In this document: one piece after another, positions 1-6,550 of the stretch
Numbering within the stretch: position 1 is the stretch's first letter
Layout of the letters: each line of letters opens with the position of its first letter
Source: Verrucomicrobiota bacterium
GTDB taxonomy: Bacteria; Verrucomicrobiota; Verrucomicrobiia; Limisphaerales; UBA8199
Length of the DNA: 64,000 nt
Reading direction: 5' to 3'
NCBI GenBank assembly: GCA_003176045.1
Contig: PSRM01000181.1
Coordinates: 1 to 64,000, forward strand
Position numbers and translations under genes: made by a program
The notes under the pieces: model-generated
The model's database searches: none
The model's input: only the letters and a program-made list of their open reading frames with translations
Told to the model about the DNA's origin: nothing

Positions 1-56
1 AGAGACCGCAAAAACAGGCAAAATCGCCGAAAGGGCAGACCTAAATCCTAGCGGCA

Positions 57-93
57 TTGGACAAGAATGTCCGCTCCGCGCTCCGACACACCA
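57..93. repeat. Degenerate single hairpin repeat (GGACAAGAATGTCC type)
   Basis: The palindrome GGACAAGAATGTCC is followed by GCTCCGCGCTCCG. The same stem followed by GCGCTCC occurs near 30265 and its mirror near 33688. This copy looks like one decayed half of the paired element seen elsewhere. Apart from it, bases 1-149 hold no gene that I can support. Confidence 0.6.
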
Positions 94-149
94 GTTGACG
101 CTTTGCGCCGCCGAACTCTTGCGCTAAGCTTTAGCGGGTCGTTAACACT

Positions 150-653
150 ATGCCAATCTACGAATACGCCTGCCCCAAATGCAGGGTCATCTTCAGTTTC
201 CTGTCCAAGCGTCTCAAACCGGAACGCCAGCCTGCGTGTCCCAAATGCGGCAACACAAAAATGTCCAAACAGGTCAGCCGCTTTGCCCTCTCTCGCGGCC
301 TGAAGGAACCAGCAGCTACTCCCGGGGCTGGAGAAGCGGAACCGCCGATGCCCGATCTGGATGACCCGCGCGTGGAGCGCGCCATGAGCGAGTTGGAGCG
401 CGATATGGAGCATCTGGATGAAAACAATCCCAGGCACATGGCCCACATGATGCGCAAGATGAAAGACATCATGCCGCCCGAGGCTGTTCCCAAGGAATTG
501 GATGTGGCCATCAAACGCCTTGAAGCAGGCGAAGACCCCGACAAAATCGAGGAAGACATGGGCGATGTGTTTGGAGATGTGATGGGCGGGGCAGCGGAGG
601 GTGGAGGCGGAGCGGGAGGGTATTCGCGAGATGCGGGATTGTACGATTACTGA
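150..653 (+). CDS. FmdB-type zinc ribbon protein with long C-terminal tail
   Basis: A small cytoplasmic protein of 167 residues. The N-terminus MPIYEYACPKC is the classic opening of the FmdB/CxxC_CxxC_SSSS zinc-ribbon family. The two Cys pairs are C8/C11 and C30/C33, which would bind one zinc. The family is normally under 110 residues. Here a charged helical segment (about 65-140, rich in Met, Glu, Lys and Asp) and a glycine-rich tail (about 143-155) follow. The biochemical role of the family is poorly defined; regulatory or metal-related roles have been proposed. The gene stands alone, followed by short repeats before the NUDIX gene. The start is secure because the family begins exactly at this Met. 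Confidence 0.85.
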   Translation: MPIYEYACPKCRVIFSFLSKRLKPERQPACPKCGNTKMSKQVSRFALSRGLKEPAATPGAGEAEPPMPDLDDPRVERAMSELERDMEHLDENNPRHMAHMMRKMKDIMPPEAVPKELDVAIKRLEAGEDPDKIEEDMGDVFGDVMGGAAEGGGGAGGYSRDAGLYDY

Positions 654-668
654 CCGGCTGAACTGCTG

Positions 669-852
669 CCTTCCGCAAACACCAAACACCAAACACCAAA
701 CACCAGAGAAGCTTCAAACACCAAGCTCCAAAGCGAGTCGGAAGCTCTTCTGGGAATTCCTATGTCATCCATAACCAAGCGGACGGCACCGCCTTTGATT
801 TTTGGGGCTTGGTGCTTCTTTGGTGTTTGGTGTTTGGTGTTTGGTGTTTGAG
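669..852. repeat. Facing inverted arrays of the heptamer caccaaa
   Basis: The left arm (about 674-728) is tandem caccaaa followed by a variant rich in cttcaaacaccaagctcc. The right arm (about 799-850) is the reverse complement, tttggtg tandem, ending 4 bases before the NUDIX start codon. About 70 bp of unique DNA separate the arms. The transcript could fold into a long hairpin in front of the NUDIX gene. The same arrangement recurs at 19780-19882 and 32557-32708. Confidence 0.85.
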
Positions 853-854
853 AT

Positions 855-1310
855 ATGGCGCACATCCACGAAAAAATTGATTTCACTGTCTCCGTTTTCG
901 TCGTGCACGAGAGTAAGGTGCTGCTGATTCATCATCGCGGTCTCGATCAGTGGCTGCCGCTGGGCGGGCACATAGAATTGGACGAAGATCCGGAAGCAGC
1001 AGCGCACCGGGAAGCGCTGGAGGAGAGTGGATTGGAAGTGGAGTTGCTTGGGGAGCGGCCACCTACGACGGGGCCCGGCACGAGAGCCCTGATTGCGCCT
1101 CGGTTCCTGGATATTCATCGGATCACCGGCACTCACGAACATATTGGGATGATTTACTGGGCCCGACCGAAAAATGGCAACCTCAAACTCGCCGCCGCCG
1201 AACATCACGATATCCGATGGTGCTCCAACGCGGAACTGAACGGTTTGGAGCCGGCGATGTCGGACGCTGTGAAGTGGTATTGCCGGAAGGCGCTGGAGGA
1301 GGTTCGTTGA
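855..1310 (+). CDS. NUDIX hydrolase
   Basis: A 151-residue pyrophosphohydrolase of the NUDIX superfamily, which cleaves nucleoside diphosphates linked to another moiety. The NUDIX box is complete and readable: G38, E44, R52-E53, E56-E57 and G59 fit GX5EX7REXXEEXG. The rest is one NUDIX fold without extra domains, so the substrate cannot be told. The stop codon shares one base with the start of the MFS transporter gene (TGATG), so the two are probably co-translated and the transporter may serve the same metabolite. The start ATG lies directly behind a heptamer array. Confidence 0.9.
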   Translation: MAHIHEKIDFTVSVFVVHESKVLLIHHRGLDQWLPLGGHIELDEDPEAAAHREALEESGLEVELLGERPPTTGPGTRALIAPRFLDIHRITGTHEHIGMIYWARPKNGNLKLAAAEHHDIRWCSNAELNGLEPAMSDAVKWYCRKALEEVR

Positions 1311-2650
1311 TGTATTCCCGTCGCCTTAAACGCGGTTACTTCATCCTCGAAGGCCTGAATTCCTTCGCGACGATCTATTACTTCTATTACCTCTATTTTT
1401 TCATGCAGAAGAGGTACGGGTTCGACAACAAGTCGAATCTGGAGCTCGCGGCATTGAGCGGCGGACTTTACGCACTCTGCGCGTGGCCGGCAGGAAGATT
1501 GGCTCAAACGTTTGGCTACTTCAACGCGCTCAAACTCGGTTTCGCCATCATGATGATTTCTTTGGCCGTCGGGTTACACGCTCACTCTGCTTCAGCGCAT
1601 GTAGCGGTAATGTGTTTCACCGTATTTGGCATGAGTTTTATCTGGCCGACACTCGAGGCCATCATTAGTGAAGGTGAAACACGCGCTGGCCTGCAGGAAA
1701 TGGTGGGGGTTTATAACGTCGTCTGGGCGGGCACTGCCGCACTGGCCAATTTTACCGGGGGCGCTATGCTCGAAAAACTCGGGTCGAACAGCCTTTTCTA
1801 TGTTCCAATCGCCATCCAGTTTACGCAGTTCTGCCTCACGATCTGGCTCAGCAATCGCGCTGGCGTCTCTGAATCTGCGCGAGGGGCGGAGCGCCGAACT
1901 CCGTTTCGGCGCGACTGTGCTCCTGTATCCCAACACGCCGAAATGGAATTCGGCGCTCCTTCCTCGCCCCTCGCCCCTCCTCCCCTCGCTCGCGCTTTTC
2001 AACGCATGGCCTGGGTGGCCAATCCTTCGGCGTATATCGCGCTCAACACCATGGTAGCCGCCATGCCCGGCGTGGCGAAAACCCTTGGTCTCTCCACCAC
2101 GCTGGCAGGCTTTTGTTGCTCGGTTTGGTGCTTCGCCAGGCTGGGCGCCTTTTTCGGATTATGGCATTGGGACGGGTGGCATTATCGCTTCCGTTGGCTA
2201 TTGATCGCATATGTGAGCATGGCGGGTGCGTTCGCCTCGATCCTGCTGGTTCACAATCTGGCCGTAGTTGTTGTAGCTCAGCTCGTGTTCGGCAGCGCGG
2301 CGGGGCTGATCTACTATTCATCGCTGTTTTACTCGATGGACGAGAGCGAAACCAAGGGGGAGCATGGCGGAATCCACGAAGCCGTGATCGGTCTGGGCAA
2401 CTGCGCAGGGCCGGCTGTCGGAGCGGCTGCTTTGCAGTTTTCACCGGATGTAGCCAGCAGCGGCGCGTTGGCTGTGACCGGGCTTCTACTCTTAGGCCTT
2501 GGGGCATTGGGAGTCATTTGGCGAAAGGCAACCAGCGGGGTCGCCGGAAATGTCTCCAATTGGGGACAAAGAGCCCCGCCTGACGTTCGCGATCAGCGCT
2601 TGTGTGTGCCCACCCCTGACAAACCCGCAACACCGCAACATTATCGGTAA
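1310..2650 (+). CDS. Major facilitator superfamily transporter
   Basis: A 446-residue inner-membrane protein with about 12 hydrophobic segments and the MFS layout of two six-helix halves. The start is taken at the ATG that overlaps the NUDIX stop (TGATG); the frame is open further upstream but that part overlaps the NUDIX gene in another frame. Between the halves, about residues 187-233, sits a hydrophilic stretch (reading RGAERRTPFRRD and HAEMEFGAP) produced by an inverted-repeat hairpin element at 1883-1965 inserted in frame. MFS proteins normally have a cytosolic loop here, so the insertion may be tolerated. The tail after about residue 405 is also low in hydrophobicity. Substrate unknown. 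Confidence 0.85.
   Translation: MYSRRLKRGYFILEGLNSFATIYYFYYLYFFMQKRYGFDNKSNLELAALSGGLYALCAWPAGRLAQTFGYFNALKLGFAIMMISLAVGLHAHSASAHVAVMCFTVFGMSFIWPTLEAIISEGETRAGLQEMVGVYNVVWAGTAALANFTGGAMLEKLGSNSLFYVPIAIQFTQFCLTIWLSNRAGVSESARGAERRTPFRRDCAPVSQHAEMEFGAPSSPLAPPPLARAFQRMAWVANPSAYIALNTMVAAMPGVAKTLGLSTTLAGFCCSVWCFARLGAFFGLWHWDGWHYRFRWLLIAYVSMAGAFASILLVHNLAVVVVAQLVFGSAAGLIYYSSLFYSMDESETKGEHGGIHEAVIGLGNCAGPAVGAAALQFSPDVASSGALAVTGLLLLGLGALGVIWRKATSGVAGNVSNWGQRAPPDVRDQRLCVPTPDKPATPQHYR
1883..1965. repeat. Paired hairpin element, CCGAA-TTTCGG stem, inside the MFS gene
   Basis: The left half reads cggagcgccgaactccgtttcggcg and the right half cgccgaaatggaattcggcgctccg, written here in split form: GGAGC at 1888, a CGCCGAA/TTCGGCG stem, then its mirror ending in CTCC at 1959. 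The same stem type occurs at 31204-31296 and 34870-34944. The element keeps the transporter reading frame open. Confidence 0.8.
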
Positions 2651-3007
2651 AGACAGGGGATTTGCCAGCATTTTATCCGCAACAAAACCCGCAACCGACC
2701 CGCATCTGGCCCGCAACAGATTCAAACATCTCCGGAATGAAAAGAATTAAGATTAAGAGAAAGGTTAGCAGAGCTGGCGGGCAAGGGGCTGATTTTACTT
2801 CGTCCTCCACTTTGTCCTTCACTTCGTCGAACTGTAAGGTTCGACTAAATTGAGGACGAAGTGAGCGACAAAGTGGCTCCAATGAAGAATTATTGCGCCC
2901 GGCCCCAGTTTCCCCTACTTCTTTCCTGCCGTTCTAACGTTCTAACGTTTTAACGTCTTAACGTTTTAACCATTTAACCATTTAACGATTTAACCCTTCC
3001 ACAAAGC
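2651..3007. repeat. Intergenic repeats: inverted cgtcctccactttgtcc arms and a taacgtt array
   Basis: No gene is supported here. At about 2799-2878 an imperfect inverted repeat has a left arm with cgtcctccactttgtcc and a right arm with gaggacgaagtgagcgac. At 2933-2997 an array of 7-8 nt units (ttctaacg, ttttaacg, atttaacc) runs up to 10 bases before fabI. Similar taacg arrays lie at 29587-29640 and 33753-33780. Confidence 0.75.
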
Positions 3008-3778
3008 ATGTCCACTCTTGCCGGCAAGACAGGAATTGTATTCGGCGTCGCCAACCAACGCTCCATCGCCTGGGCCATCGCCCAGGCCTGGCATGAGGCC
3101 GGCGCCACCCTCGCGTTTACTTACCAGGGTGAGCGGATCAAGGAAAACGTCCAACAACTCGCCGGCACTTTCGGCGCCGACACCCTCATCCTGCCCTGCG
3201 ATGTGACGAAAGACGAGGAGATAGCCGCCGTGTTCAAGACCGCGGGTGAGAAGTATGGAAAACTGCACCTCCTTCTGCACTCGGTCGCGTATGCTCCCAG
3301 AGAGGCGCTGGAAGGTGATTTTCTCAGCACCACGCGGGAAGCCTTTCGCCAGGCGCATGATGTCAGCGCCTACTCGCTGGTAGCCCTTGCGCGCGCCGCC
3401 GCGCCGCTCATGACCGAAGGCGGAAGCATTGTGGCGATGACTTATTATGGCTCCGAGAAAGTCGTGCCGCGTTACAACGTGATGGGCGTGGCCAAGGCCT
3501 CGCTTGAAGCCAGCACACGCTACCTCGCCTACGATCTCGGGCCGAAGAAAATTCGCGTCAACTGCATCAGCGCCGGCCCGGTCAGCACGCTCGCTGCGCG
3601 GGGCATCTCGGGCTTCAACCAGATGCTACGGCATTACGAAGAGCATGCCCCGCTCAAGCGCAACGTGACGACCAGGGAACTCGGCGCCACCGGTTTATTC
3701 CTGGCCAGCGACGGTGCGGCCGCAGTTACCGGCCAGGTCATCTATGTGGATTGCGGGTATCAGATAATGGGGATGTGA
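3008..3778 (+). CDS. fabI: Enoyl-[acyl-carrier-protein] reductase (NADH) FabI
   Basis: The final reductase of the fatty-acid elongation cycle, reducing trans-2-enoyl-ACP. The length of 256 residues is typical. The N-terminal nucleotide-binding segment reads GIVFGVANQRSIAWAIA, as in FabI rather than in general short-chain dehydrogenases. HSVAYAPREALEGDF follows near residue 95, and the catalytic Tyr-x6-Lys is visible as YNVMGVAK near residue 156. The C-terminus (TGQVIYVDCGYQIMGM) also matches the family. It is transcribed alone, between repeat arrays. I see no operon partner. Confidence 0.95.
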   Translation: MSTLAGKTGIVFGVANQRSIAWAIAQAWHEAGATLAFTYQGERIKENVQQLAGTFGADTLILPCDVTKDEEIAAVFKTAGEKYGKLHLLLHSVAYAPREALEGDFLSTTREAFRQAHDVSAYSLVALARAAAPLMTEGGSIVAMTYYGSEKVVPRYNVMGVAKASLEASTRYLAYDLGPKKIRVNCISAGPVSTLAARGISGFNQMLRHYEEHAPLKRNVTTRELGATGLFLASDGAAAVTGQVIYVDCGYQIMGM

Positions 3779-3840
3779 GTCAGTAGTCAGTAGTCAGTAG
3801 TCAGTAGTCAGTAGTTAGTAGTTAGTAGTTAGTAGTCAGT
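3778..3840. repeat. Tandem heptamer array gtcagta
   Basis: About eight copies of gtcagta/gttagta run head to tail immediately after the fabI stop codon. They are followed by three copies of ctctgtgc. The variant gtcagtg recurs at 20700, 22080, 35885 and elsewhere. Confidence 0.9.
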
Positions 3841-3888
3841 AGCTCTGTGCCTCTGTGCCTCTGTGGTTTGCCCGGCGGAATTGAAGCC

Positions 3889-4203
3889 CTAAAAAAAGGA
3901 GCCGAAAACAGGCGGGATTTCGCGGGCGACACATCGCAAGCTCGTCCCGCGTGCGCGTAACATCTCGTCCAGCTTCTCCGCCGGCTCGCTTGACGTGAGA
4001 ACCTCTTCAATCAATGCCCTCTGCTCAAGAAACCGTTCCCGGTACGGATGCCGCGAGTCAGTCCAATGGCGCAACAAACGTTCTCGCATGTCCGGCATGC
4101 GCCAGAACATCCGCCCATAATCGAAACGCGCGATGTCATCGTAGTTTGGGTATGGGCCCCAGACTTTCTCGACGCTTGCGATATCTACAGCAGTGTCGCC
4201 CAT
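3889..4203 (-). CDS. Hypothetical protein next to decayed nucleotidyltransferase
   Basis: A 104-residue cytoplasmic, charged protein that I do not recognise. It has no signal peptide or membrane segment. The middle (YDDIARFDYGRMFWRMP) and the helical, acidic second half look like a genuine small protein rather than an antisense shadow. It lies downstream of the broken nucleotidyltransferase gene on the same strand, with a paired hairpin element between them, so the two may once have been one transcription unit. It could also be a remnant of a longer gene. Confidence 0.45.
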   Translation of the reverse strand: MGDTAVDIASVEKVWGPYPNYDDIARFDYGRMFWRMPDMRERLLRHWTDSRHPYRERFLEQRALIEEVLTSSEPAEKLDEMLRARGTSLRCVAREIPPVFGSFF

Positions 4204-4273
4204 GAGGCCATAATATATTTACAGGAGAGAACAGAGAAAACAGAGTTTTTAGGACGAGAATAGAGCAGCAATG

Positions 4274-4388
4274 TCGGAGCGCGGGTGTCCTCACCCGCAG
4301 CAGCGACGTTCGCATTCACGCGTCCGCACTGGCCGGCCATCGCTTCCGTGGCGACGTGCTGCGGTTGCGGACAGCCGCGCTCCAACGT
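4274..4388. repeat. Paired hairpin element, GCGGGTG stem
   Basis: The left half starts cggagcgcgggtgtcctcacccgc at 4275. The right half, near 4359-4386, has gcggttgcggacagccgc followed by gctccaacg. The outer borders are GGAGCGC and GCGCTCC as in the other members, but here the two hairpins have diverged from each other. The element separates the small hypothetical gene from the frameshifted nucleotidyltransferase. Confidence 0.7.
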
Positions 4389-4396
4389 TTCGGCCG

Positions 4397-4899
4397 TTAA
4401 GAACCACTCACGGGCAACAAACCTGCTTGGCGGGCCCAAGCCTCCTGCGCGCGATCTCGGGGTTCGTTGCGTTTGCGCTTCGGCACGAAAAGGTCCTCCG
4501 GTGAAGGAACAATTAGTTTCAGCCGCGCGTAAGATTTACTCGCTGCCCGAGATGGCCAATCCACAGGGAACTCCTTTAAAGTGGAGCGAGGCATTAGGTT
4601 CACGTGCCACCCGTGCTTTTGTTCGAACTCAGTCCCAATAAGGGCCTCATAACATAAACGGGCAATCTCGTCGGAATCTGTAATAGGGTCCACATCCATG
4701 CGTTCTCAGGTAACGGAGTCGTTATCTCTTTCTGAAAGGCATGCCACAGCAGAGCGCCCGAACCGATCAGAATCATCTCCCCAGGCTCGGTTAGTCGCTG
4801 GCCAAGTTCAACTAGCCAATCTTCGACCTGGTGCGGGTATTTTAGCTCGCGGCGCGGCATTGTCTTGCGGCGGCTACGCGCCTGGATCGAAGGAATCAT
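4397..4899 (-). pseudogene. Frameshifted nucleotidyltransferase-like gene (DUF6036-like)
   Basis: Two overlapping minus-strand frames together resemble one small nucleotidyltransferase-fold protein. The first (from 4899) carries the helix-turn-strand start MILIGSGALLWHAF. The second, one frame over, begins MDVDPITDSDEIARL and continues with a typical tail (VPSPEDLFVPKRKRNEPRDR). In the family, the glycine-rich segment and the DVD metal-binding motif are in one chain about 20 residues apart. The break is at about 4695-4705, where loss of one base would put ENA and MDVDP in different frames. Either the gene is dead or the assembly has an error. The assignment to DUF6036 is from memory of the motif. 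Confidence 0.6.
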
Positions 4900-4914
4900 G
4901 CCCAGCCATAAACC

Positions 4915-5538
4915 TCAAAAGCCTGTAAGGAACTGCCTCAACAACTCGTACTCTGGGCGAGAGAAATCAAAAACCTTCTTGGTCCGCGCTCCAGGCCCAA
5001 GACGAGGGTCTTCGTCATTTCGAACAGCCAGCAGGGCACTCACCAAACCTTTATCCTGGCTTCGCGGCTCGAAGCCCGCCGCCTTCATGCAGGCGATATA
5101 TGACTCGACGCACTGCCTGGACTTAGCATTTGCCGGGTCGAGTGCCCATGCGCTCCAAACCAGAGATTCGATTTCACCGGAGGAATGTCCATCTGGTGTG
5201 ACAAATAAACCAATCCGAGGCTCCCCTGTTGTCCAGTCGCCTGCCGTAACCGGCTGGCCCGACAAGCTCGTTAGAAGTTGTGAAAGCTCAAGCGCTATTT
5301 TTGCCGCATTCGAATCAGCATCCACTACTACCCCGATGGCATCCTTTACGGCAAGCAGGTGCGGCGTGAGGAAGTCCTCCAGTTTAGTCGCCAAATCCTG
5401 CCGGCCATTGAACTGTTTGATGAAGACGCCCTCCAGTTGGCCCAGCGCCTCAAGAAACTCCGCATAAAAGTGCAGATCACTGTAGCCCTCCACAGCGAGA
5501 ACCCGTCGGCAGTCTTCAAGCTTGGGAGGGCTGGCCAT
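4915..5538 (-). CDS. TOPRIM-like (DUF3226/DUF4435-type) protein, partner of AAA ATPase
   Basis: A 207-residue cytoplasmic protein. The N-terminus LAVEGYSDLHFY carries the TOPRIM glutamate (E17), and VVVDADSN carries the Asp-x-Asp pair (D73, D75), so the metal-binding residues of a TOPRIM nuclease fold are present. It is encoded 6 bases downstream of the ATPase gene on the same strand and almost certainly co-transcribed. A stand-alone OLD-like ATPase next to a small TOPRIM-like protein is the arrangement of PARIS (AriA/AriB) and related anti-phage pairs. A defence role here is inference from architecture only. The exact family (DUF3226 versus DUF4435) needs a profile search. Confidence 0.75.
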   Translation of the reverse strand: MASPPKLEDCRRVLAVEGYSDLHFYAEFLEALGQLEGVFIKQFNGRQDLATKLEDFLTPHLLAVKDAIGVVVDADSNAAKIALELSQLLTSLSGQPVTAGDWTTGEPRIGLFVTPDGHSSGEIESLVWSAWALDPANAKSRQCVESYIACMKAAGFEPRSQDKGLVSALLAVRNDEDPRLGPGARTKKVFDFSRPEYELLRQFLTGF

Positions 5539-5544
5539 CTCTCT

Positions 5545-6492
5545 TTAACGAAGGTCTATATCTCCCGCAATCGCCGCCTCGATATGTTTGCGATCCAGGA
5601 CCCGACCTTGCACGCCGTCTTCCACGCGAAAGAGTTGCACTACGCTCAGATCGTACGCCGGCCTACTAGCGAAGGCTTCATGAGCGGCGCGCAAGCACTC
5701 ATCACTATGCGTTGTGGCGAAGACCTGCAGATCCAGGCGTTGGGCGACCTCTGCTATGCCGCTCCATACCTGGGCCAGGACAGAATGGTGAATCCCATTC
5801 TCCACCTCGTCTATGAAGCAGAGTTGAGGGTGTTCTCCAAGCAAGTCGGCGAAAATCCAGACCAGGCGATACATCCCTTCCCCCGCTTGAGCCAGTGGAA
5901 TCATTTCAGACAAGCCCAAATCAACGACAATCACGTTGCCATCCTCTGCGACGTCAACGCGGGCTTTTGAAACCCTGGGGTCCACCGTGCGCAGGAGTGA
6001 TTCGATTTGATGCTCGCCATCTCGCTGCCGAACCGCTTGAGCGAAAGTCTTTACCATCTGATCTGAATCTGGGGCCCGGACTGAGATCACTTGGCTACGT
6101 AGAGGTTTTTCTGGCCCCCACCAACCAAACAGCCCGTTTTGTTCGAGAACCTTCTGATAAGGACCATCAAACTCCGGATTAGGTGTATGTTGAAAAAGCA
6201 GGGTGTAATTAGTTCCCCAACCATGTCCTGCCACCTCAGCGAGTGTTACTCCGTCATCGTCGCGAATCAGCCACCGATAAAATCGGCGCGGGTAGCCACC
6301 ATGAGTCGCCCGAAATAGGATGGGTAGCCGTCCGAGCACCCGCGGATCGGCCAGGCTGGCAACGGCTTCAAGGAGTGAGGTCTTGCCCGCGTTGTTTTTC
6401 CCCACTATGAGATTGACGCGCTTCAACCCATTCAAGGCGAGATTGCCGAATCCTCGAAAATTCTTGATTGAAATGCTCTCAAACATAGACAC
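5545..6492 (-). CDS. AAA15/OLD-like ABC-type ATPase
   Basis: A 315-residue SMC/ABC-like ATPase. It starts with ISIKNFRGF, the usual opening of AAA15/OLD/RecF-like proteins. It has a Walker A at residues 31-39 (GKNNAGKTS), a signature-like segment AQAGEGMYRL near 201-210, a Walker B with catalytic Glu at LCFIDEVENG (224-233), and the switch-like FATTHSDE (258-265). There is no fused nuclease domain; that function is probably supplied by the adjacent TOPRIM-like protein. It is shorter than full OLD nucleases and close to the size of ATPases in two-gene defence modules. Upstream lies thrS on the same strand, only about 58 bases away. Confidence 0.85.
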   Translation of the reverse strand: MSMFESISIKNFRGFGNLALNGLKRVNLIVGKNNAGKTSLLEAVASLADPRVLGRLPILFRATHGGYPRRFYRWLIRDDDGVTLAEVAGHGWGTNYTLLFQHTPNPEFDGPYQKVLEQNGLFGWWGPEKPLRSQVISVRAPDSDQMVKTFAQAVRQRDGEHQIESLLRTVDPRVSKARVDVAEDGNVIVVDLGLSEMIPLAQAGEGMYRLVWIFADLLGEHPQLCFIDEVENGIHHSVLAQVWSGIAEVAQRLDLQVFATTHSDECLRAAHEAFASRPAYDLSVVQLFRVEDGVQGRVLDRKHIEAAIAGDIDLR

Positions 6493-6550
6493 AAACCCTT
6501 AGCCGATCTTGTCTGTTAGCGTCGCACTATGCCGAGTTTCGAAGAGCTCG

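Noticed and set aside
48-692. Long minus-strand open frame opposite the FmdB-like gene
   Set aside because: It is the antisense shadow of a gene with clear zinc-ribbon motifs and has no recognisable domain.
950-1309. N-terminal extension of the MFS transporter
   Set aside because: It overlaps the NUDIX gene in another frame; the TGATG overlap gives a natural start at 1310.
3778-3840. Possible CRISPR array in the short tandem arrays
   Set aside because: Units are 7-8 nt, directly adjacent, with no spacers of 30 or more bases, and no cas genes are present anywhere in the window.
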